Origin: Stenotrophomonas sp. SAM-B
GTDB taxonomy: Bacteria > Pseudomonadota > Gammaproteobacteria > Xanthomonadales > Xanthomonadaceae
Reading direction: 5' to 3'
DNA: 64,000 nt
Assembly (NCBI RefSeq): GCF_013387485.1
Contig: NZ_JABBXB010000004.1
Coordinates: forward strand, 1 to 64,000
Made by a program: the position numbers and the translations under genes. Under the pieces are notes generated by a model. The model ran no database searches. It was not told where the DNA came from and worked only from the letters and a program-made list of their open reading frames with translations. Shown here one piece after another: positions 27,295 to 36,434 of this stretch (positions within the stretch are counted from its first letter, which is position 1; every line of letters begins with the position of its first letter).

Positions 27295-28302
27295 CTACAG
27301 CCAGCGGGCGCGCTTGAACAGGCGGTACAGGCCAACGCATACCGCACCCACGCCGATGATCATGGCGGGGTAGGCCCAGGGCTTGTCCAGTTCGGGCATG
27401 TGGGTGAAGTTCATGCCGTACCAGCTGGTGATCAGGGTCGGGGCGGCCAGCAGCGCTGCCCACGCACCCAGGCGCTTGACCGTCTCGCCCTGTGCCAGGG
27501 TCACCAGCGACAGGTTCACGCTCAGCGCGGTCCCCAGCATTTCGCGCAGGGTGTCGATCACATCGCTGATCCGCACGGCGTGGTCGTGCACGTCGCGCAG
27601 GTACAGCTTCACTTCGTCCGGCACCAGGTCGCCCTGGTAGCGCTTGATCTGCGAGAGCATGTCCTGCAGTGGCGCGACTGCCATGCGCATCTTGTTGAGC
27701 TCGCGCTTGAGCTCGTACAGGCGCACCACGGTATGGCGCTTGTAGTTGTCGGAGAAGATGTCCTTCTCCAGCAGCTCCAGCGTGTCGCGGTAGCGCTGGG
27801 TGATCGGCAGGTAGTTGTCGACCACGAAATCCAGCACCGCATACAGGCAGTACGACGGCCCCATCGTGCGCAGCAGCTCCGGCTCGCGCTCGACGCGGGC
27901 GCGCGGTGCCGCGTAGGACAGCGAGGCGCCGTGGCGCACCGTGACCAGGAAGCGCGGCCCGAGGAAGGCATGCGTCTCGCCGTACTGGATGCGCTCGTCG
28001 ACCATCTGCGCGGTGGTCACCACCACGAACAGCGAGTTGCCGTACGCCTCGACCTTGGGCCGTTGATGGGCGTTGCGCGCGTCTTCGATAGCCAGTGAGT
28101 GCAGGCCGAACTCTTCCTGCAGCTTCAGCAGTACGCTGTCCTGGGGTTCGTAGAGCCCCACCCAGACGAAGCCGTTGTCGCTGGCGATCACATCACTGAT
28201 CGCATCCAGGCTGATGTCGTGCCGTTTGCCCTGGTCATCGTAGTGAACGCAGTTGATGACGCAGGCGGGATTCTCGGGTGTGACGGTATCCATGGCGGGC
28301 AT
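27295..28302 (-). CDS. corA: CorA family magnesium/cobalt channel
   Basis: A 335-residue protein. A cytoplasmic domain with a long stalk helix (about 150-275) is followed by two membrane helices at about 275-297 and 308-328. Between them lies the selectivity motif in SWYGMNFTHMPEL, containing GMN. It ends with basic residues (FKRARWL), as usual for the inner-membrane gate ring. It conducts Mg2+, Co2+ or Ni2+. Last gene of a minus-strand run that includes corC, another protein tied to magnesium/cobalt resistance. An in-frame ATG lies nine bases in. Confidence 0.93.
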   Translation of the reverse strand: MPAMDTVTPENPACVINCVHYDDQGKRHDISLDAISDVIASDNGFVWVGLYEPQDSVLLKLQEEFGLHSLAIEDARNAHQRPKVEAYGNSLFVVVTTAQMVDERIQYGETHAFLGPRFLVTVRHGASLSYAAPRARVEREPELLRTMGPSYCLYAVLDFVVDNYLPITQRYRDTLELLEKDIFSDNYKRHTVVRLYELKRELNKMRMAVAPLQDMLSQIKRYQGDLVPDEVKLYLRDVHDHAVRISDVIDTLREMLGTALSVNLSLVTLAQGETVKRLGAWAALLAAPTLITSWYGMNFTHMPELDKPWAYPAMIIGVGAVCVGLYRLFKRARWL

Positions 28303-28308
28303 CGTGCG

Positions 28309-29565
28309 TCAGCGGCCCGTGACGGGCGGGTCACGGCGGGCCAGCGCCCACGCCAGCGCCACGTGGATCGGCAGCAGCAGCACGATCCACTGCAGGTTGT
28401 ACTGCGCCTGCAGCGTGAGCCAATGCAGCACCAGGCCCAGCAGCGAGAGGCCAGCGACCGCCCACAGCACGATCCGGAACCACGCACGCGGCACGCGGCC
28501 GCGCAGCAGGGTGATCGCGCCGGGCAGGAGCAGCAGGCACAGCGGCGAGAGCTGCAGCAGGTTGCGGTTGGCCCAGGCGGCCTGGTGCGCGCTGAAGCCC
28601 CACAGGTAGGTCAGCAGCGCGCCACCGATCCCGCAGAACAGCCAGAACGGCAGCGCCAGGCCGCCGAGCAGGCGGCGCCGTCGGCGCAGCGCCGCCACGC
28701 CCGCGGCGGCAACAAGGCCGCACAGCAGCCAGGGCCACCAGCTCCGGGCCGACTCGGCCGGTTCCGGGGCGATCCGGTGCGGCAGCAGTTCCTGCTCGGC
28801 CTGCACCAGCGGGCGACCTTCGCTGTTGCGCGCCTGGCGCAGCGCATCGGCCAGGCGCATCGGCACGAACGCCTCCTGCCAGCGCGACAGCGGCTGATCG
28901 GCGAACGGGCCCAGGCCGATATCGAAGCCCAGCCACATCCACGGCGACGGCGACGCCAGGCGCACCGATTCACTGCGGTAGGTGTTGCCGCGCGAGCGCC
29001 CGGACAGCTGCGAATGCAGCCCGCCGCCGAGCGCGCCATCGATCGCATCGCGGACCATGGTCGCGCAGTTGGCGGTGTAGTAATCGTAGTGGTAGCGCGC
29101 GTTCTCCGGCTTGGCGCGCTCGGCCAGCGAGGCGGCCAGGGCATGCGCCTGCCCAGGTGTCAGGTCCAGCCACTGCACGCTCGCGCCGCGACCGCTCTCC
29201 TGGTAGTACGACAGATCCTGCCCGAGGGGCAGCGCGACCAGGTAATACATCATGTCGCCGCGCACGAAGTTGCCGATGAAATCGGATTCGCTCGGGTCGA
29301 AGTAACCGAAGTTGTAGGAGGTGGCGTCGCCGGTGACCGGGTCGACCACGACCAGGGCGTCATGCCCGAAGCGTTCGAAGAAGATCTCGCCCGGCTGCAT
29401 GGTGACCACGCCGATGCGCGGCGCCGCGGCAACGGAGGCCGGGGCATCACTGACCGGCGCGGCATCCTGCGCGGCCAGCGCCCCGAAGGGCAGGCTGGCC
29501 ATCGCCATCAGCGACAACACGAACAACAGGCGGCACAGCGACCACCGATTCAAAGGGGGCCGCAT
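28309..29565 (-). CDS. Lnb-like (DUF4105) protein, putative lipoprotein N-acyltransferase family
   Basis: A 418-residue protein. A signal/anchor helix at about 10-30 precedes a periplasmic DUF4105 domain (about 50-270). In it His68 (FERFGHDALVVV) and Cys167 (YDYYTANCATMVRDAID) form the likely catalytic pair. Five membrane helices follow at about 277-293, 300-322, 336-354, 363-383 and 390-409. This architecture is that of Lnb, described in Bacteroides as a lipoprotein N-acyltransferase (DUF4105 plus a five-helix domain). It lies directly downstream of corC, the position of lnt in enterobacteria. An acyltransferase role here is inference; a peptidase is also possible. ATG 29565 is preferred to TTG 29577. 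Confidence 0.72.
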   Translation of the reverse strand: MRPPLNRWSLCRLLFVLSLMAMASLPFGALAAQDAAPVSDAPASVAAAPRIGVVTMQPGEIFFERFGHDALVVVDPVTGDATSYNFGYFDPSESDFIGNFVRGDMMYYLVALPLGQDLSYYQESGRGASVQWLDLTPGQAHALAASLAERAKPENARYHYDYYTANCATMVRDAIDGALGGGLHSQLSGRSRGNTYRSESVRLASPSPWMWLGFDIGLGPFADQPLSRWQEAFVPMRLADALRQARNSEGRPLVQAEQELLPHRIAPEPAESARSWWPWLLCGLVAAAGVAALRRRRRLLGGLALPFWLFCGIGGALLTYLWGFSAHQAAWANRNLLQLSPLCLLLLPGAITLLRGRVPRAWFRIVLWAVAGLSLLGLVLHWLTLQAQYNLQWIVLLLPIHVALAWALARRDPPVTGR

Positions 29566-29573
29566 GGCGTGGG

Positions 29574-30455
29574 TCAATCCTCGTTGTGGGTGTCAGGCGG
29601 CAGTACGGTCACGTGGAACGCCTGCACGCGGCGGGCATCGGCACGCGCGACCCGGAACACGAAGCGGTCCAGGGTGAGTTCGTCGCCGGTTTCCGGCAGG
29701 TGCCCGATCGCCTCGGTGACCAGGCCACCGATGGTGTCGTAATCATCATCGGGGAACGTGGCGCCGAAACGCTCGTTGAAATCCTCGATCGCGGTCAGCG
29801 CGTCGACCACGTACTGGCCGTCGGCCTGGATCGCGATCTGCGAGGTGTGGTCCTCGGCTTCGTCGTGCTCGTCATCGATCTCGCCGACGATCTGCTCCAG
29901 CACGTCCTCGATGGTGACCAGCCCGGCGACACCGCCGTACTCATCCACCACGATGGCCATGTGGTTGCGCGACAGCCGGAACTCCTTGAGCAGCACGTTG
30001 AGCTTCTTGGCCTCGGGGATCAGCACCGCCGGGCGCAGCAGCTCGCGGATGTTGGCCGGCCCGTTGTCGGCGACCACGCCGCGCAGCAGGTCCTTTGCCA
30101 GCAGGATGCCGAGGATGTCGTCCTTGTTGTCGCCGTGCACCGGGAAGCGCGAATGGCCGGATTCGACCACCTGCTTCATCAGTTCAAGGAAGGGGGCTTC
30201 GACCGGCAGGGAGACCATCTGCGAGCGCGAGATCATCACGTCGCCGACGGTGAGCTCGGCCACCGCGATGGCACCTTCCATCATCCGCAGCGTGTCGGCG
30301 GCGATCAGGCCGTCTTCGTGCGCGGTGTGCAGGACCGCCACCAGCTCGTCGCGGGTGTGGGGTTCGCCGGAGAAGGCAGAGGTCAGGCGTTCGAGCCAGC
30401 TGCGCTTCTTTTCATTGTGCTCCTGGGTGGAGCTACTACTGTCGTCTTCAGACAT
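29574..30455 (-). CDS. corC: CorC/YbeX family CBS-domain protein
   Basis: A 293-residue cytoplasmic protein resembling E. coli CorC (292 residues). A short acidic N-terminus is followed by paired CBS domains at about 65-190 (VGDVMISRSQMV, SRFPVHGDNKDDILGILLAK). The CorC_HlyC transporter-associated domain closes it (DALTAIEDFNERFG, DTIGGLVTEAIGHLP). It is linked to Co2+/Mg2+ efflux and to ribosome fitness through its ybeZ-ybeY context. ATG 30455 (MSEDDSSSS) matches the family start; the GTG at 30473 lies inside a terminator-like hairpin. No clear ribosome-binding site precedes 30455. Confidence 0.93.
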   Translation of the reverse strand: MSEDDSSSSTQEHNEKKRSWLERLTSAFSGEPHTRDELVAVLHTAHEDGLIAADTLRMMEGAIAVAELTVGDVMISRSQMVSLPVEAPFLELMKQVVESGHSRFPVHGDNKDDILGILLAKDLLRGVVADNGPANIRELLRPAVLIPEAKKLNVLLKEFRLSRNHMAIVVDEYGGVAGLVTIEDVLEQIVGEIDDEHDEAEDHTSQIAIQADGQYVVDALTAIEDFNERFGATFPDDDYDTIGGLVTEAIGHLPETGDELTLDRFVFRVARADARRVQAFHVTVLPPDTHNED

Positions 30456-30461
30456 CTCTGG

Positions 30462-30486
30462 AAAAAAAGGCACCCGGCGTGCCGGG
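30462..30486 (-). terminator. Intrinsic terminator between the 30521-31114 gene and corC
   Basis: On the minus strand CCCGGC pairs with GCCGGG (30473-30486) and is followed, after TGCC, by seven consecutive T residues (30462-30468). It ends only seven bases before the corC start codon, so corC expression may depend on readthrough or its own promoter. Confidence 0.6.
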
Positions 30487-30520
30487 CGTTGGATTTAGTC
30501 TATCAGGATGCGGGCGCCTG

Positions 30521-31114
30521 TCAGCGGCCTGCCGAGGGGGGATTCACGCCCGGCGCGGGGCCCGGGGCGGCAGCAGGGGGCGGGGTCTCCTCTTCCGGCG
30601 GCAGGTCCAGGCTGTAGGTACAGCCGGCCAGGGTCCGGCCGGGGTGGGACTTCACCGTGGACAGGCTCAGGATCACCGACTCGATCAGGGCCTCGCCGGT
30701 ACGCGGGTCGGTGACGTCGCGGCTGACCAGCTCGCGCCCGGCCATGAACTTCTCCGGGGTATCCACACCGTCTTCCAGGGCCAGGCGCTTGGCCAGCGGG
30801 CGCGGATCGGCCAGGTCCAGGATCGCCATGATGCTGGCCCCGGCCACCGTGATGTACTCGGCGCGCTGGCCGAAGACCGTGATCGGCGCGGCCAGGCGGA
30901 ATTCGGTCATGAACTGGTTGGTCTGCGGCAACGGCTGCAGGCCATTGGCGACCGCCTTGAGCGGGTCCGCCACGACCGGGGCGACGGCATCGTAATCGCT
31001 CACGCTCTTGCGGCATTCAATCAAAGCGGGCAGGTCCAGCGGCGCCGCGTCGGCAAACGCCGGGGCAGGCAGCAGGCCGAGCAGGCCCAGGCAGGCAAAT
31101 CGCAACGGGGTCAT
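30521..31114 (-). CDS. Secreted protein of unknown function
   Basis: A 197-residue protein beginning at ATG 31114 with a clear signal peptide (MTPLRFACLGLLGLLPAPAF, cleavage after AFADA). The body contains two cysteines (IECRKS near residue 34 and AGCTYSLD near 165) that could form a disulfide. The last 25 residues are rich in proline and alanine, like a flexible tail. I do not recognise the family. It lies on the same strand between the small membrane protein at 31195 and corC and has a terminator just after it. Confidence 0.65.
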   Translation of the reverse strand: MTPLRFACLGLLGLLPAPAFADAAPLDLPALIECRKSVSDYDAVAPVVADPLKAVANGLQPLPQTNQFMTEFRLAAPITVFGQRAEYITVAGASIMAILDLADPRPLAKRLALEDGVDTPEKFMAGRELVSRDVTDPRTGEALIESVILSLSTVKSHPGRTLAGCTYSLDLPPEEETPPPAAAPGPAPGVNPPSAGR

Positions 31115-31194
31115 CGGAGCAGGTCCATCAACAGGCGTGCACGGCACGGACGCGGCGACGATCATAACGGGGGGCGGTCCCGCGTGGCAGGCCG

Positions 31195-31893
31195 TCAGCG
31201 ACGGCGCAGCAGCCAGCGCAGCGTGGCGGTGAAGGTGACGATCGCGATCCCCGCCGCGCACAGGACCAAGGCCGAGGCGCCCAGATGGAGCGCTTCCGGG
31301 CCGCTGGCGGTGAGCGTGATCAGCGTGCGGCCGAACACCAGCGCGAAGGCCGCGGCAAGGACGAACAGCAGCGCCACCTGCACCGGCCGTGCGCGGAAGA
31401 CCGGGGACTGTGCGGGCGGGGCACCATCGCGCCGGGCCCAGCGATACAACGTGCGCCAGCCCGTCGGTGCGGCCAGTGCCGCCGCCAGTCCCGACCAAGC
31501 CACCACGCCCAGGCCGGTGGCGCTGAGCGCGGCGTCGCCTGGGCCGGCCAGCAGGCGGGGCAGGACCAGGCCCGCCACCACGCTGGTCAGCAGGCCCACG
31601 ACGAATACGCCGGCAGCCATGCCGTCCAGGCGGTCGGCCCAGTGTGCGGGCAGGAGCGCGCGCCGTTGATGTGCAGCCCACCAGCTGCGCGCCGGGGCCA
31701 GGGACAGCAGGGCGATCACCGCCGAGAGCGCCAGCATGCCCAACCGGATCGCACCGGGATCGCGGCCTGCCGGTGTCAGTGCCGGCAGACCTGGCGCGCC
31801 GAGGGCGGAATACACCACGCCCGCCAGCGACAGTGCGAGCAGCAGGGGGCCCAGTGCCGAGCGGCGGTCAGGTGACGGCATCGCGGCATACAT
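31195..31893 (-). CDS. Six-span membrane protein of unknown function
   Basis: A 232-residue, very hydrophobic protein with about six predicted membrane helices (for example LGPLLLALSLAGVVYSALG and VQVALLFVLAAAFALVFGRT) joined by short basic loops. It ends in LRWLLRRR, suggesting a cytoplasmic C-terminus. No family motif is recognised. It follows ybeY on the same strand after 42 bp and may be part of the same transcript. The codon pattern is typical of the genome, which supports a real gene. Confidence 0.6.
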   Translation of the reverse strand: MYAAMPSPDRRSALGPLLLALSLAGVVYSALGAPGLPALTPAGRDPGAIRLGMLALSAVIALLSLAPARSWWAAHQRRALLPAHWADRLDGMAAGVFVVGLLTSVVAGLVLPRLLAGPGDAALSATGLGVVAWSGLAAALAAPTGWRTLYRWARRDGAPPAQSPVFRARPVQVALLFVLAAAFALVFGRTLITLTASGPEALHLGASALVLCAAGIAIVTFTATLRWLLRRR

Positions 31894-31935
31894 CCTTGTA
31901 GGGCAGAGGGATCAACACAGGTATCGAGGGGGCGC

Positions 31936-32421
31936 TCAGCGCTCGCCGGCATACGGATCGGCGATGCCCAGTTCGGCCAGGATGTCACGCTCCAGCTGTT
32001 CCATGGCATCGGCTTCCTTCTCGTCCTCATGGTCCCAGCCGAGCAGGTGCAGCACGCCGTGCACGGTGAGGTGCGCGTAATGGGCGTTGAGTGCCTTGCC
32101 CTGTTCGTCCGCTTCGCGGGCGACTACCGGGGCGCAGATCACCAGATCGCCGAGCAGGGGGAACTTGACGCCCTTGGGCAGGCCCTCCGGCAGTTCGGCC
32201 GGGAAGCTGAGCACGTTGGTGGCGTAATCCTTGCCGCGGTAATGGCGGTTCAGGGACTGGCCTTCCTTGGCGTCGACCAGGCGGATCGCCAGATCGGCCT
32301 CGCGGATGCGGCCCTTCAGGGCCGCGGCAACCCACTTGCGGAAGCTCACCGCCGACGGCAGGCCGGCGCGGGGCAGGGCGTAGCTGATCGCGACATCCAG
32401 TCGCACGGGACCACGGGTCAT
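31936..32421 (-). CDS. ybeY: Endoribonuclease YbeY (rRNA maturation factor)
   Basis: A 161-residue metal-dependent RNase. The zinc-binding signature is complete in [18 protein letters not shown], with the three histidines spaced as in the family. The upstream [12 protein letters not shown] is the other conserved block. It processes the 16S rRNA 3' end and takes part in ribosome quality control. It overlaps phoH by four bases (ATGA), the conserved phoH-ybeY coupling. Confidence 0.96.
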   Translation of the reverse strand: MTRGPVRLDVAISYALPRAGLPSAVSFRKWVAAALKGRIREADLAIRLVDAKEGQSLNRHYRGKDYATNVLSFPAELPEGLPKGVKFPLLGDLVICAPVVAREADEQGKALNAHYAHLTVHGVLHLLGWDHEDEKEADAMEQLERDILAELGIADPYAGER

Positions 32422-33404
32422 GGGGTTGCTCCGGGTTGGACCTGCTGCAGATCGCGGCGGTCGTAGGCGCTGACGATACGGGCCACCAGCGGATGCCGGA
32501 CCACGTCGCGCGCTTCGAAGAAGGTGAAGCTCACGCCCTCCACGTCACGCAGCACATCGATCGCATCGCGCAGGCCGGATTTCACGTGCTTGGGCAGATC
32601 GGTCTGGGTGAGATCACCGGTCACCACCGCCGTGGAGCCGAAGCCCAGCCGGGTCAGGAACATCTTCATCTGCTCGACCGTGGTGTTCTGCGCTTCGTCC
32701 AGGATCACGTACGCATCGTTGAGCGTGCGCCCGCGCATGTAGGCCAGCGGCGCGATCTCGATGACGTTCTTTTCCAGCAGCTTGAGCACTTTTTCCACGC
32801 CGAGCATTTCATACAGCGCGTCGTACAGCGGGCGCAGGTACGGGTCGACCTTCTGGCTCAGGTCGCCGGGCAGGAAGCCGAGCTTCTCGCCGGCCTCCAC
32901 CGCGGGGCGGACCAGGATCAGGCGCTGCACGCGCGCTTCGTTGAGCGCTTCGACCGCGCTGGCCACGGCCAGGAACGTCTTGCCGGTACCGGCCGGACCG
33001 ATGCCGAAGTTGATGTCGTGGGTGGTGATCTGGTGCAGGTAGCGCGCCTGGTTGGCGCCGCGGCCGCGCACCGTGCCGCGCTTGACCTTGATCGCCACGT
33101 CCTGGGCCTCGTAGGCACGCTCGACCACATGCTCCACGTTGGCCTGGTTCAGGCGCAGGTGGATGGCATGGCTGTCGAACACCACGTCGCCGGCCTCGGC
33201 GTACAGCGCTTCGATCAGGGCCTGCGCATCGGCGACCACGGCCTTGGGGCCGGTCACGCGGAAGACGTGGCCACGGTTGGCGATTTCCACGCCGAGTTTG
33301 AGTTCCACCTGCCGGAGATGTTCGTCGAATGGGCCGGCCATGTTGGCCAGGCGTTCGTTGTCTTCCGGGGTGAGGGTGAAGTCGCGTTGTGCGAGTGCGG
33401 TCAT
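32418..33404 (-). CDS. ybeZ: PhoH-like ATPase (YbeZ)
   Basis: A 328-residue protein. An N-terminal KH-like domain (about 15-100) precedes the PhoH ATPase with Walker [13 protein letters not shown] (near residue 136), Walker [11 protein letters not shown] and the sensor [10 protein letters not shown]. It is a predicted RNA-associated ATPase that partners YbeY. ATG 33404 fits the family start; the open frame extends further upstream without similarity. It is the first gene of the phoH-ybeY unit, so its promoter should lie in the 329-bp gap that also holds a cluster of DnaA-box-like sites. Confidence 0.95.
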   Translation of the reverse strand: MTALAQRDFTLTPEDNERLANMAGPFDEHLRQVELKLGVEIANRGHVFRVTGPKAVVADAQALIEALYAEAGDVVFDSHAIHLRLNQANVEHVVERAYEAQDVAIKVKRGTVRGRGANQARYLHQITTHDINFGIGPAGTGKTFLAVASAVEALNEARVQRLILVRPAVEAGEKLGFLPGDLSQKVDPYLRPLYDALYEMLGVEKVLKLLEKNVIEIAPLAYMRGRTLNDAYVILDEAQNTTVEQMKMFLTRLGFGSTAVVTGDLTQTDLPKHVKSGLRDAIDVLRDVEGVSFTFFEARDVVRHPLVARIVSAYDRRDLQQVQPGATP

Positions 33405-33490
33405 TGCGTCCGGCGGCCGCCGGTCCAGCCGACCGGGCCGCAAGCAGGGAAAGGGAGAACAGGGTAGCGCGGGTATCGGGCGGCCGCTAC

Positions 33491-33660
33491 TTTTCCACAC
33501 CGCCTGTGCAACGCCGGTGCAGCAACCTGTGGATAGCGGCCGCCAGCCCTTGTGCGGCAACGGATTCGATCGCGTGATCAAAAAAACGTCAACGGTGCGC
33601 GCGTCGTGGCGTGGTCATCCACACGCCCTGTGGGTGGGCGCGGGAGAAAGGTGTGGATAA
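33491..33660. promoter_or_regulatory. Cluster of four DnaA-box-like sequences in the phoH-miaB gap
   Basis: TTTTCCACA (33491-33499, plus strand), TGTGGATAG (33528-33536, minus), TCATCCACA (33615-33623, plus) and TGTGGATAA (33652-33660, minus; a perfect TTATCCACA) form two facing pairs. Each pair has the same 37-bp register, and the pairs are 124 bp apart. Between them lie two GATC sites and a run of seven A (near 33570-33586). The rest of this gap (33405-33733) shows no gene. Confidence 0.55.
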
Positions 33661-33733
33661 GCCGCGTCGCCCCAAGGCGGGCAAGGGCCGCGAGCACGTG
33701 ATCATTTCATGACCAGTGCGCGCGGCACGCGGC

Positions 33734-35197
33734 TCAGTCGGCGGTCACCATCCGCGCACGCAGCGAATTGCTGTACGCCTCGGTGATCACCACATCGACG
33801 AACTGGCCGATCAGGCGTGGGTGCCCCGGGAAATTCACCGAGCGCATGTTCTCGCTCTTGCCGGTCAACTCGTTCGGGTTGCGCTTGGACGGACCTTCCA
33901 CCAGCACGGTCTGCACGGTGCCGACCATCTTCTCGGAGATGGCCGCGGCCTGCTCGTTGATCCGGGCCTGCAGGCGCGACAGGCGCGCGTGCTTTTCCGC
34001 ATCGGGGGTGGTGTCTTCCAGATCGGCGGCGGGGGTACCCGGCCGGCGCGAATAGATGAAGGAGAAACTCTGGTCGAAGCCCACGTCCTCGATCAGCTTC
34101 ATGGTCTTCTCGAACTCGGCGTCGGTCTCGCCGGGGAAGCCGACGATGAAATCCGAACTGATCGAGATGTCCGGGCGCACCGCGCGCAGCTTGCGGATCT
34201 TGGACTTGAACTCCAGCGCGGTGTAGCCGCGCTTCATCGCCGACAGCACGCGATCGCTGCCGGCCTGCACCGGCAGGTGCAGGAAGTTGGCCAGCTGCGG
34301 CACATCGCGGTACGCGTCGATCAGCGAGTCGCTGAACTCCAGCGGATGCGAGGTGGTGAAGCGGATCCGGCCCACGCCGTCGATCTCGGCGATGGTGCGG
34401 ATCAGCAGCCCCAGGTCGGCGAACTCGCCGTCGCCATACGGGCCGCGGTAGGCATTGACGTTCTGCCCCAGCAGGTTGATTTCCAGCACGCCCTGGGCGG
34501 CCAGCTGCGCGACTTCCACCACCACGTCCTCGAACGGGCGGCTGACTTCGGTGCCGCGGGTGTAGGGCACCACGCAGAACGAGCAGTACTTCGAGCAGCC
34601 TTCCATGATCGAGACGAACGCGGAGGCACCCTCGGCGCGCGGTTCGGGCAGGGCGTCGAACTTCTCGATTTCCGGGAAGCTGATGTCCACCTGCGACTTG
34701 CCCGATTCACGGCGCTGGCGGATCAGCTCCGGCAGGCGGTGCAGGGTCTGCGGGCCGAACACCAGGTCCACGTGCGGCGCGCGCTTGATGATCGCCTCGC
34801 CTTCCTGCGAGGCCACGCAGCCGCCGACGCCGATGATCACGCCGCGGCCGTTGTTCTTCAGTGCCTTCCAGTAACCCAGCTGGCTGAACACCTTCTCCTG
34901 GGCCTTCTCGCGGATCGAGCAGGTGTTCATCAGCAACACATCGGCCTCGGCCGGGTCGTCGGTGAGCTCGAGTCCTTCCGAGGCGGCGAGCACGTCGGCC
35001 ATCTTGGTCGAGTCGTACTCGTTCATCTGGCAACCGTGGGTCTTGATGTACAGCTTGCCGCGCACCGGTCCGGTCACCTGCGGCCTGGCGCCGGGCAGGG
35101 GGAGCAGGTCGGGGCGGGGGGCGGAGCTGGCAGGAGCAGAGGCAGGCAGGGTAGAGCCGGCCGAAGTCGGCGCGGTCGAAGCTGGCGTCCCGGTCAT
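33734..35197 (-). CDS. miaB: tRNA-2-methylthio-N6-dimethylallyladenosine synthase MiaB
   Basis: A 487-residue radical-SAM methylthiotransferase. The N-terminal domain holds three cluster cysteines in [21 protein letters not shown] and GGCVASQEG. The radical-SAM motif is [17 protein letters not shown]-terminal TRAM domain ends the protein ([18 protein letters not shown]). It adds the 2-methylthio group to i6A37 of tRNAs reading UNN codons. The N-terminal 45 residues are an alanine/proline-rich extension before [11 protein letters not shown] 35197 begins that extension; a start nearer the domain is possible. First gene of the miaB side, separated from phoH by 329 bp. Confidence 0.95.
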   Translation of the reverse strand: MTGTPASTAPTSAGSTLPASAPASSAPRPDLLPLPGARPQVTGPVRGKLYIKTHGCQMNEYDSTKMADVLAASEGLELTDDPAEADVLLMNTCSIREKAQEKVFSQLGYWKALKNNGRGVIIGVGGCVASQEGEAIIKRAPHVDLVFGPQTLHRLPELIRQRRESGKSQVDISFPEIEKFDALPEPRAEGASAFVSIMEGCSKYCSFCVVPYTRGTEVSRPFEDVVVEVAQLAAQGVLEINLLGQNVNAYRGPYGDGEFADLGLLIRTIAEIDGVGRIRFTTSHPLEFSDSLIDAYRDVPQLANFLHLPVQAGSDRVLSAMKRGYTALEFKSKIRKLRAVRPDISISSDFIVGFPGETDAEFEKTMKLIEDVGFDQSFSFIYSRRPGTPAADLEDTTPDAEKHARLSRLQARINEQAAAISEKMVGTVQTVLVEGPSKRNPNELTGKSENMRSVNFPGHPRLIGQFVDVVITEAYSNSLRARMVTAD

Positions 35198-35315
35198 GGC
35201 GCTTATTCCAGTCGGGTGGGCGGGCAGGCAGCCGGATGGCTGCGGTGAGCAGGCCATTGTAGCCGGGTCGGGCTCCCCCCTTGGCAATCCCCGACGAATT
35301 GGGGACACTCCGCTC

Positions 35316-36263
35316 ATGAAGGGGATGTTGGGGATCGCTGCGCTGGCCTTGGCTGCGCTGACCGCTATGCCGGCCAGTGCGGGCACGCTGTACAAGTGTG
35401 TCGGCAGCGACGGTATCCCGAGCTACGTGAGCAAGCGCGTGACCGGGGCCAGCTGCAGTGTGATCAGCAGCTACCGGCCGGACCGCAGCGCGCCTCGCCG
35501 GGCCCTGCCGCCGCCGCCCGCGCCGGGCCCGGCGGCCCCGATCGCCATCGTGACGCCGGCGCCAGCCCCCGTCCGGGCCGACAGCGCCACGTCCGCCACT
35601 GCGATCACGCCCGCCCCGGCCCCGGCCGCGGTGCTGACCGCGCCGTCGGCCCCGTCAGCGGCCACCGGCAAGGCGGGAAAGGTGCGCAGCGGCCAGCTGT
35701 ACTCCTATATGAAGGACGGCGTGCGCCACTACACCAGCGCACGCCCGGCCGGCGTCGCCAGCCTGGGCCAGGTCCGCACCATCCACTACAGTTTCATCGA
35801 GCGCTGCTACGCCTGCGGGGCCAACCCGGCGGTCAACTTCGGCTCGGTGCGGCTCAACACCACGGCCTACCAGAGCGAGATCGCCGCCGCCGCGCGCGAG
35901 TTCGGGGTCGAGGAAGCGGTGGTCCGCGCGATCATCCACGCCGAGTCGGCCTACAACCCGACCGCGCTCAGTCGTGCCGGCGCGCAGGGGCTGATGCAGC
36001 TGATGCCGCCCACCGCGCGCCGCTTCGGCGTCAGCGATTCCTTCAATGCCTCGCAGAACATCCGCGGCGGCGTGCAGTATCTGTCCTGGCTGCTCAAGCG
36101 CTTCAATGGCGATCTCACCCTGGCCGCGGCGGGCTACAACGCGGGCGAGGGCGCGGTCGACCGCCACGGTGGCGTGCCGCCCTACAGCGAGACCCAGTAT
36201 TACGTGAAGCGGGTGGCCCTGTTGGCCGACCGCTATCGCGGCGCGGTGGCCAGCCATCAATAA
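35316..36263 (+). CDS. Secreted lytic transglycosylase with DUF4124 domain
   Basis: A 315-residue envelope protein. A signal peptide of about 22 residues is followed by a DUF4124-like module ([15 protein letters not shown]), repeated in weaker form near residue 130 ([17 protein letters not shown]). A proline/alanine-rich linker separates the two. The C-terminal SLT domain (about 185-310) has the catalytic glutamate in [15 protein letters not shown], then [18 protein letters not shown] and YNAGEGAV. It cleaves peptidoglycan to anhydromuropeptides. Divergent from miaB. Confidence 0.9.
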   Translation: MKGMLGIAALALAALTAMPASAGTLYKCVGSDGIPSYVSKRVTGASCSVISSYRPDRSAPRRALPPPPAPGPAAPIAIVTPAPAPVRADSATSATAITPAPAPAAVLTAPSAPSAATGKAGKVRSGQLYSYMKDGVRHYTSARPAGVASLGQVRTIHYSFIERCYACGANPAVNFGSVRLNTTAYQSEIAAAAREFGVEEAVVRAIIHAESAYNPTALSRAGAQGLMQLMPPTARRFGVSDSFNASQNIRGGVQYLSWLLKRFNGDLTLAAAGYNAGEGAVDRHGGVPPYSETQYYVKRVALLADRYRGAVASHQ

Positions 36264-36325
36264 CCCATGGCGCCGGTGGTACCTGATGCCGTACTGTCGG
36301 GGTAATGTCGTTCCGTAGTACCGCG

Positions 36326-36355
36326 TTGTGTGGCCGACTTCGGTTCAGCTACACT
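36326..36355 (+). promoter_or_regulatory. Candidate sigma-70 promoter for petABC
   Basis: TTGTGT (36326-36331) and TACACT (36350-36355) are separated by 18 bp and lie about 80 bp upstream of the petA start. Both boxes are partial matches only. Confidence 0.35.
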
Positions 36356-36434
36356 CGCGGCTGATTCAATGTGGACTGGCCCCCACCGGTCTGCTGGCAG
36401 CCTCAAGCTACCTAAATCAATATCGGAGTGCCGG

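Noticed and set aside
33716..35248. Plus-strand open frame of about 510 codons over miaB
   Set aside because: miaB with all cluster cysteines occupies the minus strand; the plus frame is a compositional shadow.
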